Shown here: positions 8,659 through 17,076 of the stretch, one piece after another
Position numbering within the stretch: the first letter of the stretch is position 1
Layout: every line of letters begins with the position of its first letter
Assembly: GCF_006716905.1 (NCBI RefSeq)
Contig: NZ_VFPV01000003.1
Span: forward strand, 372,001 to 436,000
DNA: 64,000 nucleotides
Source: Acidovorax temperans
Lineage (GTDB): Bacteria > Pseudomonadota > Gammaproteobacteria > Burkholderiales > Burkholderiaceae_C
Direction: 5' to 3'
Notes under the pieces: model-generated
What the model saw: the letters and a program-made list of their open reading frames with translations, nothing else
Database searches by the model: none
Told to the model about the DNA's origin: nothing
Translations under genes and position numbers: made by a program

Positions 8659-10149
8659 ATGAGTTTTTCCATCCCCAGCCCCTCTGCGCCTTCTCTGTCT
8701 TTGCCATGGCAAAAAGGCTTTGCCGCGCTGGGAAGCGACTTCTACACCGAGCTGCGCCCCACTCCCTTGCCATCCCCCCACTGGGTGGGAACCAGCCATT
8801 CGGTGGCGCAGCTGCTGGGGCTGCCCGAAGGGTGGCATCACAGTGAAGAAGCCCTGCAGGCGCTCACAGGCAACCAGGTGCTGGCAGGCTCTACCCCGCT
8901 AGCCAGCGTGTACAGCGGCCACCAGTTTGGCGTGTGGGCGGGTCAGCTGGGCGACGGCAGGGCCATTTTGCTGGGCGAGCTGGCTGGCGGGCACGAAATC
9001 CAACTCAAGGGCGCTGGCCGCACGCCCTATTCCCGCATGGGCGATGGGCGGGCTGTTCTGCGCTCCAGCATCCGCGAATTCCTGTGCAGCGAGGCCATGC
9101 ACGGCTTGGGCATTCCCACCTCGCGGGCTCTGTGCATCACGGGCTCGCCTGGGCTGGTGCGGCGTGAGGAGCTGGAAACCGCCGCCGTCGTCACCCGCGT
9201 GGCCCCGAGCTTCGTGCGCTTTGGCCACTTTGAGCACTTTGCGGCCAACGACCAGGAAGAGCAGCTGCGCACACTGGCCGACTACGTCATCGGCCGCTAT
9301 TACCCCGAATGCCGCAGCCCCGAGGCCACCAGCCCCTGGGGCGGCAACCCCTACGCAGCACTGCTGCACAGCGTGAGTGAGCGCACCGCACAGCTCATGG
9401 CCCAGTGGCAGGCCGTAGGTTTTTGCCACGGGGTGATGAACACCGACAACATGAGCATCCTGGGCCTCACGCTGGACTACGGGCCGTTTCAGTTTCTCGA
9501 TGCGTTCGTGCCCCGCCACATCTGCAACCACAGCGACCACCATGGCCGCTACGCCTACAACCGCCAGCCCAACATTGCGTACTGGAACCTGTTTTGCCTG
9601 GCGCAGGCGCTGCTGCCGCTGATCGAAGACCAGGACATCGCACTGGCCGCGCTGGAGTCGTACAAGACGGTATTCCCCGACGCCTTCATGGCACAGATGC
9701 ACAAAAAACTGGGGTTGACGCAGGCACAGGATTCCAGCGAAGCGCTGGTGGAACCACTGCTGCAACTGCTGGCTCAAAACGCGGTGGACTACACGATTTT
9801 TTGGCGGCGCCTATCCCATGCCGTGGCCGAGGGGCAGTTTGAACCCGTTCGTGACCTGTTTGCCGACCGGGTGACTTTCGACGCCTGGTTGCTATCATAT
9901 TCAGAGCTACTTGCGCTTGAGGATAAAGCGCAAGCGGCCGATTTGATGCTCAATAGCAATCCCAAGTTCGTACTGCGCAATCATCTGGGTGAGCAAGCCA
10001 TACGCGCAGCCAAGGGGGGTGATTTCTCGGAACTCGCCACCCTGCAGCGCCTGCTGGAGCGCCCTTTTGACGAGCACCCTGGCCACGAGGCGTATGCCGA
10101 CTTTCCGCCCGACTGGGCATCCTCCATCTCTATCAGTTGCTCATCATGA
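8659..10149 (+). CDS. selO: Protein adenylyltransferase SelO (YdiU family)
   Basis: 496 residues. A pseudokinase-fold enzyme that transfers AMP from ATP to Ser/Thr/Tyr side chains of target proteins and is linked to redox homeostasis. Seen: [41 protein letters not shown] (glycine-rich loop and invariant residues), [24 protein letters not shown] (catalytic loop with metal-binding N and D). It ends in SISISCSS: the C-terminal cysteine occupies the selenocysteine position of eukaryotic SELENOO. The ATG at 8659 was chosen because homology begins there; a longer frame from 8512 has no family similarity. Its stop overlaps the msrB start (ATGA). Residues ~411-431 are encoded by a copy of the dispersed repeat described below. 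Confidence 0.95.
   Translation: MSFSIPSPSAPSLSLPWQKGFAALGSDFYTELRPTPLPSPHWVGTSHSVAQLLGLPEGWHHSEEALQALTGNQVLAGSTPLASVYSGHQFGVWAGQLGDGRAILLGELAGGHEIQLKGAGRTPYSRMGDGRAVLRSSIREFLCSEAMHGLGIPTSRALCITGSPGLVRREELETAAVVTRVAPSFVRFGHFEHFAANDQEEQLRTLADYVIGRYYPECRSPEATSPWGGNPYAALLHSVSERTAQLMAQWQAVGFCHGVMNTDNMSILGLTLDYGPFQFLDAFVPRHICNHSDHHGRYAYNRQPNIAYWNLFCLAQALLPLIEDQDIALAALESYKTVFPDAFMAQMHKKLGLTQAQDSSEALVEPLLQLLAQNAVDYTIFWRRLSHAVAEGQFEPVRDLFADRVTFDAWLLSYSELLALEDKAQAADLMLNSNPKFVLRNHLGEQAIRAAKGGDFSELATLQRLLERPFDEHPGHEAYADFPPDWASSISISCSS
9890..9952 (+). repeat. Dispersed Comamonadaceae-type repeat, copy inside selO
   Basis: GCTAT-catATTcag-AGCT then a perfect 9-bp stem CTTGCGCTT / AAGCGCAAG (9910-9918 with 9926-9934), then CGGCCGATTTGAT. 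It has the unit order and spacing of the intergenic copies but lies in frame within selO, encoding about 21 residues without breaking the family alignment. Confidence 0.7.
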
Positions 10150-10559
10150 ACTTTCCGATCCAAAAATCCGAAGCCGAATGGCAAGAAATACTGCGCAGCA
10201 AGGGTGCAGAGCCCGTGGCACTGCAAGTCACGCGCCACGCGGCCACCGAACGCCCCTTCAGCGGCAAGTACGAGGCCCACTGGGCTGATGGCAGCTACCA
10301 CTGCATTTGCTGCGGCTCCAAGCTGTTTGACTCTGACACCAAGTTTGACGCTGGCTGCGGCTGGCCCAGCTTTGCACAGGCCATTCCTGGCGCCATTCAC
10401 GAAGTGGTAGACCGCAGCCACGGCATGGTGCGCACCGAGACAGTGTGTGCACAATGCGGGGCTCACCTGGGCCATGTTTTCGAAGACGGCCCCGCGCCCA
10501 CTGGGTTGCGCTATTGCATGAACTCCGCGTCACTGGACTTTGAACCCGACGCCTCCTGA
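10146..10559 (+). CDS. msrB: Peptide-methionine (R)-S-oxide reductase MsrB
   Basis: 137 residues. Reduces the R-epimer of methionine sulfoxide in proteins. Two CxxC zinc motifs (C53/C56 and C101/C104) and the catalytic cysteine C124 in [12 protein letters not shown] are present, as is the CGWPSF active-site loop. The start ATG at 10146 shares four bases with the selO stop, indicating translational coupling; a GTG/ATG frame start nine bases earlier is less likely. Cytoplasmic (no signal peptide). The pairing with SelO groups two redox-protection activities in one message. Confidence 0.97.
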   Translation: MNFPIQKSEAEWQEILRSKGAEPVALQVTRHAATERPFSGKYEAHWADGSYHCICCGSKLFDSDTKFDAGCGWPSFAQAIPGAIHEVVDRSHGMVRTETVCAQCGAHLGHVFEDGPAPTGLRYCMNSASLDFEPDAS

Positions 10560-10588
10560 TAAGCCGCACCCGCGTGCGGCCTCGCCCC

Positions 10589-11128
10589 ATGAAAATATTG
10601 ATCGACTTTTTCCCCATCCTGCTGTTTTTTGGCGCGTACAAGATGTTCAACATCTACACCGCCACAGGCGTACTGATGGCCGCCACCGTGCTGCAGATGG
10701 GGCTGATCTACGCCATTGACCGCAAGCTGCAGGCCATGCACAAGATCACTCTGGTGCTGATCCTGCTTTTTGGCACGCTCACCCTGGTGTTGCAGGACGA
10801 CCGCTTCATCAAGTGGAAGCCCACCGTGCTGTACGGCGCCATGGCCATGGCCTTGGCCGTCGCGGTATGGGGCATGAAGAAAAACATCCTGCAAATGCTG
10901 CTGGGCAGCCAACTAACCCTGCCCGACGGTGTTTGGATGCGCCTAAACCAGGCATGGATTGCCTATTGCGCCTTCATGTCGGCGGTCAACGCCTATGTGG
11001 TGATGAACTTCAGCACCGAGTTCTGGGTCGACTTCAAGCTGTGGGGCTATGCCTTCCCTCTCGTGTTCCTGGTGGGTCAAGGTCTTTACATCGCGCCCCA
11101 CATCAAGGGCGACGAACCCGCCCGTTGA
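10589..11128 (+). CDS. yciB: Inner-membrane septation protein A (YciB/IspZ)
   Basis: 179 residues with five hydrophobic segments; starts [20 protein letters not shown], the family hallmark, and contains [21 protein letters not shown]-like sequence (here [18 protein letters not shown]) and the terminal YIAPHIKG. YciB proteins interact with cell-elongation and division machinery and affect septum formation and membrane integrity. The ATG at 10589 was preferred to an in-frame GTG at 10574, which precedes family similarity. A 7-bp GC hairpin (GCCGCAC / GTGCGGC, 10563-10580) separates it from msrB. Confidence 0.95.
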   Translation: MKILIDFFPILLFFGAYKMFNIYTATGVLMAATVLQMGLIYAIDRKLQAMHKITLVLILLFGTLTLVLQDDRFIKWKPTVLYGAMAMALAVAVWGMKKNILQMLLGSQLTLPDGVWMRLNQAWIAYCAFMSAVNAYVVMNFSTEFWVDFKLWGYAFPLVFLVGQGLYIAPHIKGDEPAR

Positions 11129-11152
11129 GCATCCCCTCTACCAATTCCCACC

Positions 11153-11413
11153 ATGTCCTCGATTGCAGAACAAATGCACCGCCAGCTGGCGCAGACCCTG
11201 TCCACCACCGTCCTGGAGGTGATCGACGAAAGCGCCGCGCATGCAGGCCACGCGGGCTCCAACGGAACCGACTTTGGCACCCACTTTCGGGTGCGCATCG
11301 CGTCACCTTTCTTTACAGGCAAGTCGCGCGTGGCCCAGCATCGCCTTGTGTATGATGCGCTGCAGGAATTTATTGACCAGGGCGTCCACGCACTCGCCAT
11401 TGAAATTCTCTGA
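11153..11413 (+). CDS. BolA family protein
   Basis: 86 residues. BolA-type fold with the conserved HFRVRIASPFFTGKSRVAQHRLVYDAL helix-loop segment (about residues 43-69) and the C-terminal HALAIEI strand. BolA proteins bind monothiol glutaredoxins through a shared Fe-S cluster or act as small DNA-binding regulators. Residue H44 and the following RV(R/V)I strand are typical. Lies 24 bases after yciB and 67 before the PpiC-type gene, so it is part of the same plus-strand cluster (yciB-bolA-ppiC), an order seen in related bacteria. Confidence 0.92.
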   Translation: MSSIAEQMHRQLAQTLSTTVLEVIDESAAHAGHAGSNGTDFGTHFRVRIASPFFTGKSRVAQHRLVYDALQEFIDQGVHALAIEIL

Positions 11414-11480
11414 GGCGGTCTGCAGTTTTTGGTGATGACCGGCGCTCAGCCGCAAACAACTTCTCATTTTTGGATTTCGC

Positions 11481-12266
11481 ATGAAGAAACAGCTCCTGTC
11501 CGGCCTCGTGGCCGCTGCCGTGCTGGGCACGATGGCCCTGCCCGCTTCCGCTCAGAACATCGCCATCGTCAACGGTAAGGCCGTTCCCAAGGAACGCGCT
11601 GAAGTGCTGCGCCAGCAAGTGGAACGCTCCGGTCGCCCTGTGACCCCCGACGTCGAAGGCCAGATCAAAGAAGAAGTGATTGCCCGCGAAATCTTCATGC
11701 AGGAAGCGCAAAAGCGTGGTCTGGAAGGCTCGGCAGACTTCAAGGCGCAAATGGAACTGGCGCGCCAGACCATCCTGATCCGCGAGTTGTTCAATGACTA
11801 CCAAAAGAACAACCCCGTGACCGACGCTGAAATCCAAGCTGAATACGACAAATTCGTGGCGGCCAACGGTGGCAAGGAATACAAGGCCAGCCACATCCTG
11901 GTCGAAAAAGAAGCTGACGCCAAGGCCATCATCGCTTCGCTGAAGAAGGGTGCCAAGTTTGAAGACCTGGCCAAGAAACAATCCAAGGACCCCGGCTCTG
12001 CCGCCAAAGGTGGTGACCTGGACTGGGCCAATCCAGCCAGCTACGTGAACGAGTTCACCGAAGCCCTGTTGAAGCTCGAAAAGGGCAAGACCACTGAAAC
12101 GCCCGTGAAGAGCCAATTTGGCTGGCACGTGATCCGCCTGGTGGATGTGCGCCAAGCAGAGTTGCCCAAGCTGGAAGACGTGAAGCCCCAAGTGGCTCAG
12201 CAATTGCAACAGCAAAAGCTGGTGAAGTTCCAGGAAGACCTGCGCGCCAAGGCAAAGGTCGAGTAA
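11481..12266 (+). CDS. Periplasmic PpiC-type peptidyl-prolyl isomerase (parvulin/SurA-like)
   Basis: 261 residues. Signal peptide ending ALPASAQN (about residue 25). N-terminal chaperone helices precede a parvulin domain: KEYKASHILVEKEADAKAIIA (about 131-151), FEDLAKKQSKDPGSAAKGGDLDW and FTEALLKLEKGKTTE, then FGWHVIRL. Catalyses cis-trans proline isomerisation and assists folding of outer-membrane or secreted proteins. The lysine- and glutamine-rich C-terminus is usual. Its own terminator appears to have been split by the neighbouring IS element. Confidence 0.95.
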   Translation: MKKQLLSGLVAAAVLGTMALPASAQNIAIVNGKAVPKERAEVLRQQVERSGRPVTPDVEGQIKEEVIAREIFMQEAQKRGLEGSADFKAQMELARQTILIRELFNDYQKNNPVTDAEIQAEYDKFVAANGGKEYKASHILVEKEADAKAIIASLKKGAKFEDLAKKQSKDPGSAAKGGDLDWANPASYVNEFTEALLKLEKGKTTETPVKSQFGWHVIRLVDVRQAELPKLEDVKPQVAQQLQQQKLVKFQEDLRAKAKVE

Positions 12267-12320
12267 TAAGCATTGCTCCCCCCAAAGGAGCGCTTTGCTC
12301 AAAAACGCGGCCTTGGCCCA

Positions 12321-12355
12321 ATGCCAGTCAGTTAAGAGCTGACTGGCATTTTTTT
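12321..12355 (+). terminator. Terminator at the left end of the IS4 element
   Basis: Plus strand: ATGCCAGTCAG, loop TTAAGAG, CTGACTGGCAT, then TTTTTT. One arm is the terminal inverted repeat; the other is the complement of the last transposase codons. It would stop transcripts coming from ppiC from running antisense through the transposase. Confidence 0.75.
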
Positions 12356-13666
12356 CGTTGGGAATTTGGAAGCGCGTTTTTTGACGACCCTTGGGAAGCG
12401 GCGCCCAGTGCGGCGTGGCCGCAGCACGAAGTGTCGCGATTGCGCCAACAGGGCTGCCAACTGCTTGGGCAAGGTGCCCGCAGAGTCCAGGCTGGGGACC
12501 GCCAGTAAGTTCACGATGGCGTAGCTGGCCGTATGGAAGCTGATGCGCTGGGGCTCGACCTGGACGTGCGCTGCCATCTCGCGCATCCAGCGGCGCAGCA
12601 GTGTGTAGGCGATCAGCACACCCCACAGCTCCTGGCGCACCAGCGCGGGCTGCTTGCTGCGCAGCACCGGCTCACCCTCCTGCAGGGTCTGCTTGATCTC
12701 CCGGAACCCCAACTCGATCTCCCAGCGCTGGTGGTAGAGCTCGGCCAGCTCCTGCGCCGGATGCGTGCGGGGACACAGCAAGGATGTGATGAAGCGGCGC
12801 AGCCGTCCACCCACGCTCACCTCGATCAGGCGTGCCTGCCAGTGGCTGGGCAGATGCGGGTGTGCCTTGCGCGCTTGCGGGGACACCGGCATGCGGATCA
12901 GCGCATCGCCGCACGCCAGTTGCTGGACGATCTCATGGCGCAGATTGTCCCGCGCGCGCATCAACCAGTGGCGCTGCGTACCCGCAGCCTGCCAGTCCAA
13001 CAGGAACGCTGCCGAGAAGTACGCTCGGTCAAACAGGGTCACGGAGTGATCCTCGCCGCGCAACTGCGCTGCCAGGCTCAATTCGCCGCAGTCCATGGCG
13101 CCGAGCTTGGCATCAAGCATCTCGTGGCTGTGTGTGTCCATCAGGCAAGTGGCGCGGATCTGCGGCCAGGGCGAGAGGCCATGCTGGTTGCTGCAGCTGC
13201 CCAGTTCGACTCGATTCTCAGGGGTGTCCGGCGCCGACCAGACCACACCATCCACAGCCAGTACGCGCAGTGGCTGGCGCACATTCACCGCAGGACGGCT
13301 CCAGGCTTGGGTCAGTAGAGCGAACAGCTCGGCCAAAGGCTCCTCGCCCAGGCGCTGGCGGGCTTGCACGCTGACACTCGGTGCAGGCGGCGCTTGTCCA
13401 TCCAGGCTCAAATCCAGCTGCTGCACCACCTGCCACAGTGGCCGGTCGCGAAACAGCGCCAGTCCGATCACAAGCCACACGGCATGTTCGGCAGGCAGCT
13501 TGCGCCGGCGGATGGAGGCCTTGCCGCTGGTCCCCAGCGCCTGTGCGATCCAGGCAGGGTCTATCAACGCGCTGAGCTGCTCGAGGCGATCAGGTACTCG
13601 GGGCAGGGTCTCGCGCAAGGCGTTTGCAAGCAGGCTCATCAAGAAAAAAGGGAACGTGTTGAACAC
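12332..13666 (-). CDS. IS4-family DDE transposase
   Basis: 444 residues from the GTG at 13666, or 435 from the ATG at 13639 (MSLLANALRE). DDE/IS4 features: VLAVDGVVWSAPDTPEN (first acidic residue), VTLFDRAYFSAAFLLDWQ (second), and the C-terminal YHQRWEIELGFREIKQTLQEG (the IS4 YREK-type block with the catalytic Glu). The frame is intact. A strong hairpin (13644-13676) overlaps the start: from the ATG it would act as a terminator ahead of the gene; from the GTG it would hide the AAGGGAG ribosome site. Both would restrain expression from outside promoters, as known for IS10/IS50 in this family. Confidence 0.9.
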   Translation of the reverse strand: MFNTFPFFLMSLLANALRETLPRVPDRLEQLSALIDPAWIAQALGTSGKASIRRRKLPAEHAVWLVIGLALFRDRPLWQVVQQLDLSLDGQAPPAPSVSVQARQRLGEEPLAELFALLTQAWSRPAVNVRQPLRVLAVDGVVWSAPDTPENRVELGSCSNQHGLSPWPQIRATCLMDTHSHEMLDAKLGAMDCGELSLAAQLRGEDHSVTLFDRAYFSAAFLLDWQAAGTQRHWLMRARDNLRHEIVQQLACGDALIRMPVSPQARKAHPHLPSHWQARLIEVSVGGRLRRFITSLLCPRTHPAQELAELYHQRWEIELGFREIKQTLQEGEPVLRSKQPALVRQELWGVLIAYTLLRRWMREMAAHVQVEPQRISFHTASYAIVNLLAVPSLDSAGTLPKQLAALLAQSRHFVLRPRRTGRRFPRVVKKRASKFPTKKMPVSS

Positions 13667-13676
13667 GCTCCCTTTT
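13644..13676 (-). promoter_or_regulatory. Hairpin covering the transposase start
   Basis: On the minus strand AAAAGGGA-G-CGTGTT pairs with AACACG-T-TCCCTTTT (one mismatch), followed by TTC. Likely protects the transposase from read-through transcription or sequesters its ribosome-binding site. Confidence 0.6.
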
Positions 13677-13868
13677 ACTGGATCAAGCCGCCTGCGGGCT
13701 TAACTGACTGGCATTGGGCTGTGGCCGCGTTTTTTTATGGGCATGCCGCTCGCACGCGAGATTTCAAGGCATCAAGATTCGCCGTGTGGATCTTGCAAGA
13801 GCCCCGTATCGTTTCGCTTCGTCATTGCGACAAACAAAGCGATTCGTCCAAGACGGTGCATGGCGTGC

Positions 13869-14642
13869 TCAACGCCCAGCAAACCACAACCACGCCATCA
13901 GCCCCCCGATCAACACGGGCTGGTGCAGCATGTAGTAGCTCAGGCTCCACCGCCCCAACACGGCCAAAGGCGCGAACAGCCCCACCATAGGCCGCTGTAT
14001 CCAATGCAGGCGCCGGGCCAGCACCCATTGCCCGCAAGCCAAGCCCCACCACATTACGCCCAGCCAGGGGAACACTGGCACGAAGTCCTGGGTGAATGGC
14101 TTGCGACTGACCAAACCTAACCAGTTCAAAGGACGGCCGTTCAACCAAGGCGCCAAAGACTCCCAGCCGTGGCTCAACGCATACGCAGCTAGCGTGGGCA
14201 GACCCAGGGCAAACCCACCAGCCAACCACAGCCAGGGGCCCCATCCGGCGGTCAGGCGGGCCACGATCAACATCACCGCCATGCCATGCAGCACACCAAA
14301 GTAAATGAAGCTGTTTGGGAACATGGCGTATGAGCCGCCACTGACCAGCACCGCACACCCAGCGATTTGCGCCCACCGCTTCCAAAAACGCGTCCAGTCT
14401 TGCCCATGTTGCACAGCAGCGGCTTGTGAAAAGCCTGCGCAAAACAGGAAGAGGCTCACGATGGCCGTACGCTGAAGCGTCCAGAAAGGGTCCAGACGAA
14501 AGTTTTGGTTCCACAGCCCAAAATGGGCCAGATCAAAACCAAAGTGGAACGCCGTCATCCACACCATGGCTGCGCCGCGCAGGGCATCAATGGCGGCGTA
14601 ACGGGGTGAACCTGGGGACAGGATAGACGAGTGTGGGAACAT
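13869..14642 (-). CDS. DUF1624 / heparan-alpha-glucosaminide acetyltransferase-like membrane protein
   Basis: 257 residues, about seven or eight membrane segments. Starts with the family signature RYAAIDALRGAAMVWMTAFHF (about residues 14-34), followed by an FALF-type helix, SQAAAVQHGQDWTRFWKRW, and the tail RWSLSYYMLHQPVLIGGL, which resembles the end of acyltransferase-3-like and HGSNAT proteins. The conserved histidine in AFHF is the presumed acetyl-relay residue. Predicted to modify a sugar or amine with an acyl group across the inner membrane; no substrate is suggested by neighbours. Lies just right of the IS4 element and is intact. Confidence 0.85.
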   Translation of the reverse strand: MFPHSSILSPGSPRYAAIDALRGAAMVWMTAFHFGFDLAHFGLWNQNFRLDPFWTLQRTAIVSLFLFCAGFSQAAAVQHGQDWTRFWKRWAQIAGCAVLVSGGSYAMFPNSFIYFGVLHGMAVMLIVARLTAGWGPWLWLAGGFALGLPTLAAYALSHGWESLAPWLNGRPLNWLGLVSRKPFTQDFVPVFPWLGVMWWGLACGQWVLARRLHWIQRPMVGLFAPLAVLGRWSLSYYMLHQPVLIGGLMAWLWFAGR

Positions 14643-14794
14643 GCGACAAACAAGGGCGGACGCGTTCAGTGCGCACCAACGGCATTGGCTGAAAACGCAA
14701 GCGTAGCTGCATTCAACAAAAAGCGAGTGAGCGAAGCCACATGCTTATCGAACGACGGTAGGTGCTGAAGCACATAACCCCAAAAGCCCAATGT

Positions 14795-14826
14795 AAAAAG
14801 GCCCTGCAACACAGTTGCAGGGCCTT
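14795..14826 (-). terminator. Terminator after tRNA-Pro
   Basis: Minus strand: AAGGCCCTGCAAC, loop TGT, GTTGCAGGGCCTT, then TTT. A 13-bp perfect stem directly downstream of the tRNA 3' end. Confidence 0.92.
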
Positions 14827-14832
14827 GAACAA

Positions 14833-14909
14833 TGGTCGGAGCGGCGGGATTCGAACTCGCGACCCTCTGCTCCCAAAGCAGATGCGCTACCAGGCTGCGC
14901 TACGCTCCG
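14833..14909 (-). tRNA. tRNA-Pro (anticodon UGG)
   Basis: 77 bases including encoded CCA. Acceptor stem CGGAGCG / CGCTCCG, D-arm GCGC-AGCCTGGTA-GCGC, anticodon stem-loop TCTGC-TTTGGGA-GCAGA, T-loop TTCGAAT. The TGG anticodon reads proline CCN codons. Confidence 0.97.
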
Positions 14910-15074
14910 ACAGCTCGTATTATAACCTGTTTTTCGACGGGTTCTGGCTTTAAAGGCAGATTTTTGAACTTTTCAAAACTTGCCTGCTACGAGAAGCCAG
15001 TTCAAAGTTTCAGAGATGAAGCTTTGAAAAAGCTAAAAATTATAGCTCGAAATTTTTACCCGAAAACCTTCAGA

Positions 15075-15329
15075 TCAGCGGGAACCGCCTGCGGGGCCTG
15101 GTCCACGGCCTGCCAGGTGGCGGAAGGTGATACGGCCCTTGGTCAGGTCGTAGGGAGACATCTCCAAAGAAACCTTGTCGCCCGCCAGGATGCGGATGTG
15201 ATGCTTTCGCATCTTGCCACCGGTGTAAGCAATCAGTTGGTGCCCATTGTCCAGGGTTACGCGAAAGCGCGAGTCTGGCAAAACTTCGGTAACGGAGCCT
15301 TGCATTTCAATGAGTTCTTCTTTAGCCAT
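15075..15329 (-). CDS. infA: Translation initiation factor IF-1
   Basis: 84 residues, an S1/OB-fold protein that occupies the ribosomal A site during initiation. Starts [22 protein letters not shown] and contains the conserved [20 protein letters not shown] segment (about 29-48). It is longer than the standard 72-residue IF-1 through a Gly/Pro/Arg tail ([13 protein letters not shown]), a form found in Burkholderiales that also carry a short second copy in the ribosomal-protein cluster. Stands alone between tRNA-Pro and the divergent psd gene; monocistronic. Confidence 0.95.
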   Translation of the reverse strand: MAKEELIEMQGSVTEVLPDSRFRVTLDNGHQLIAYTGGKMRKHHIRILAGDKVSLEMSPYDLTKGRITFRHLAGRGPGPAGGSR

Positions 15330-15781
15330 GTGTTTCTATCTAGTGATCTCAAAAACAAATTTTGTAAGTGCGCCCGGCACACAAGATGCTTGCCTGGCAG
15401 TTCCTCGGTGGTGACCGGGAAACTCTGAGCACGGTGCTTTGCGGGCTGGGGGAGTCGCTGCACCCGGGGCGCAGATCAGAAAGAAAAGTGGCCTGGATGA
15501 GACGGCTTCGATGAACAGGCTTGGCGCTGTGCATGAGCCTATCGATTGTAGCGCGACCAATGTTTTTTGCCTACGTGCCACCATCCTCCCCACAAGAGCA
15601 CCCACTCGTGCAAGACACTGCCTTCAGAACTCAGCCAACACCCCAGGGGTCGCAGGATGCGCTTGATCGCAACCATGAGGGACAAAAGCAGTGGCACAGG
15701 CAGCGAGCGACGCGCCCAATTTTTTGCACAGAAACCACCCGCTTAGAATGCGTCGCACTGCCCCCAATGAAGGAAGCGCCC
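15330..15781. other. Long intergenic region between infA and psd
   Basis: 452 bases without a supported gene. It must contain the divergent promoters of infA (minus) and psd (plus). Frames crossing it show no protein features and the longest is only the upstream extension of psd. A possible psd -10 element TAGAAT lies at 15744-15749, but no convincing -35 with normal spacing was found. Confidence 0.4.
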
Positions 15782-16627
15782 TTGTCTGACCGCCTTGCCG
15801 TTCTGCCCCAGTATCTTTTACCCAAACAGGCCTTGACCTCTACCGCAGGTCGTTTCGCACGGGCGCGGGCCGGGCGCTGGACCACCGCAGCCATTGAGCG
15901 CTTCATTGCCCGTTATCAGGTGAACATGGCCGAGGCGGAAAATCCCGACCCGGCGGCTTACGCCACGTTCAACGATTTCTTCACACGCGCACTCAAGCCA
16001 GGAGCTCGCCCGCTGGCAGATGCCGACTGGATCTGCCCCGTGGATGGCGCCATCAGTCAATTTGGCCGCATAGAGCGGGACCAAGTCTTTCAGGCCAAGG
16101 GACATTCGTATTCAACCACCGCATTGGTGGGTGGCGATGCAGCCAGGGCCGCAGTTTTTGACGATGGCTACTTCGCCACGCTGTACCTCAGCCCCCGCGA
16201 TTACCACCGCATCCACATGCCCTGTGCAGGCAAGCTCACGCACATGGTGCACGCACCGGGCGATCTGTTCTCGGTCAACCCCACTACGGCGCGGGGCGTG
16301 CCTGGGCTGTTCGCGCGCAACGAACGTGTAGTGTGTTTCTTTGAATCTGACCAAGGCCCCTTTGTGATGGTGCTGGTGGGCGCAACCATCGTGGGCAGCA
16401 TGGCCACGGTATGGCATGGCTTGGTGAACCCGCCACGCACCGGCCAACTGCGCCAGTGGGACTATGCCCCCGGCCAAGTCAGCCTGCAGCAAGGGCAGGA
16501 AATGGGGCGCTTTTTGCTGGGTTCCACCGTGGTGATGCTCTTCCCCAAGGGCCCCATGCGTTTCAACCCTGCGTGGGCTCCTGCACGCCCTATTCGCCTG
16601 GGCGAAGCCATGGCGCACCGCAGCTAG
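15782..16627 (+). CDS. psd: Phosphatidylserine decarboxylase proenzyme
   Basis: 281 residues. Converts phosphatidylserine to phosphatidylethanolamine at the inner membrane. Seen: LPQYLLPKQALTSTAGRFA at the N-terminus, PVDGAISQFGRIE, QAKGHSYS, YLSPRDYHRIHMPC, VPGLFARNERV and the self-cleavage motif LGST (L246-T249), where Ser248 becomes the pyruvoyl group. Start: TTG at 15782 is preferred because AAGGAAG lies 5-6 bases before it and homology begins there; the ATG at 15767 is in frame five codons upstream, and a 368-codon open frame extends further without similarity. The terminator at 16637-16674 follows. Confidence 0.95.
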   Translation: MSDRLAVLPQYLLPKQALTSTAGRFARARAGRWTTAAIERFIARYQVNMAEAENPDPAAYATFNDFFTRALKPGARPLADADWICPVDGAISQFGRIERDQVFQAKGHSYSTTALVGGDAARAAVFDDGYFATLYLSPRDYHRIHMPCAGKLTHMVHAPGDLFSVNPTTARGVPGLFARNERVVCFFESDQGPFVMVLVGATIVGSMATVWHGLVNPPRTGQLRQWDYAPGQVSLQQGQEMGRFLLGSTVVMLFPKGPMRFNPAWAPARPIRLGEAMAHRS

Positions 16628-16636
16628 AAGCTCTTC

Positions 16637-16674
16637 TCAAGCAAAACAGGCGCCGAGGCGCCTGTTTTGCTTCA
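16637..16674. terminator. Bidirectional terminator between psd and the next gene
   Basis: Sixteen-bp perfect stem AAGCAAAACAGGCGCC / GGCGCCTGTTTTGCTT with a GA loop (16639-16672). A-rich and T-rich arms on both sides make it usable for psd (plus) and for the converging small gene (minus). Confidence 0.85.
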
Positions 16675-16683
16675 GTGACTGCG

Positions 16684-16914
16684 TCACTCTTTTTCTGGTC
16701 TGCGTGTCAGGTGAAACGCGGTGGGTTCGAGTTGGAGAGACTCGGGACGCACCGGATTGTCGTGCCCTTGCAGGTACACCATCAGGGCACAACGTCGGAT
16801 CACGACGTGGCTGACGGTTTCACGCTTCGCTCCCATCAGGACAGAGGCCCCGGGGCTGAATAAAGGCATGTAGTAATAAGCCGCATCGTGCATGGTGTGC
16901 GGCTCCATCCGCAT
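16684..16914 (-). CDS. Small conserved-looking hypothetical protein
   Basis: 76 residues if translated from the ATG at 16914, or 74 from 16908. Sequence MEPHTMHDAAYYYMPLFSPG, then VLMGAKRETVSHVVIRRCALMVYLQGHDNP. No signal peptide or membrane segment. I do not recognise a domain; the His/Tyr-rich start and the ALMVYLQG strand could form a compact cytoplasmic protein. Converges on psd across a strong shared terminator, which supports it being a real transcript. The open frame continues upstream to 17076 but that part looks non-coding. Confidence 0.5.
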   Translation of the reverse strand: MRMEPHTMHDAAYYYMPLFSPGASVLMGAKRETVSHVVIRRCALMVYLQGHDNPVRPESLQLEPTAFHLTRRPEKE

Positions 16915-17076
16915 GGGTGGTGCAACCACCGCCCCCCTTCGAGGCGAAGGGGTTGATAAGCCGATGGTAACACCTCGGACACAATCTAAGCCACACGCCC
17001 ACCCGAAAACTGACGCAAGTCCAGCAGGCAAAAGGACCATCGCTTGGGCCGCAGGCTCGCTTCTTGGTTCACCCAC

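Larger units (their letters stand above)
12316..13719 (-). mobile_element. IS4-family insertion sequence, complete
   Basis: About 1.4 kb with 21-bp identical terminal inverted repeats (GCCCAATGCCAGTCAGTTAA plus G at the left; the complement at 13699-13719) around one DDE transposase gene. Beyond three mismatched bases the inversion continues into the flanks (AAAAACGCGGCC left, GGCCGCGTTTTTTT right), so the insertion lies in the loop or upper stem of a pre-existing terminator hairpin downstream of ppiC. No direct target duplication could be read. Alternatively, the longer repeat is part of the element; other copies would decide. Confidence 0.85.

Noticed and set aside
10563-10580. GC hairpin between msrB and yciB as a terminator
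   Set aside because: No T-run follows, and the yciB start is only eight bases away.
15521-15781. N-terminal extension of Psd by about 87 residues
   Set aside because: No similarity to the family and no ribosome site; a TTG with AAGGAAG matches the family start.
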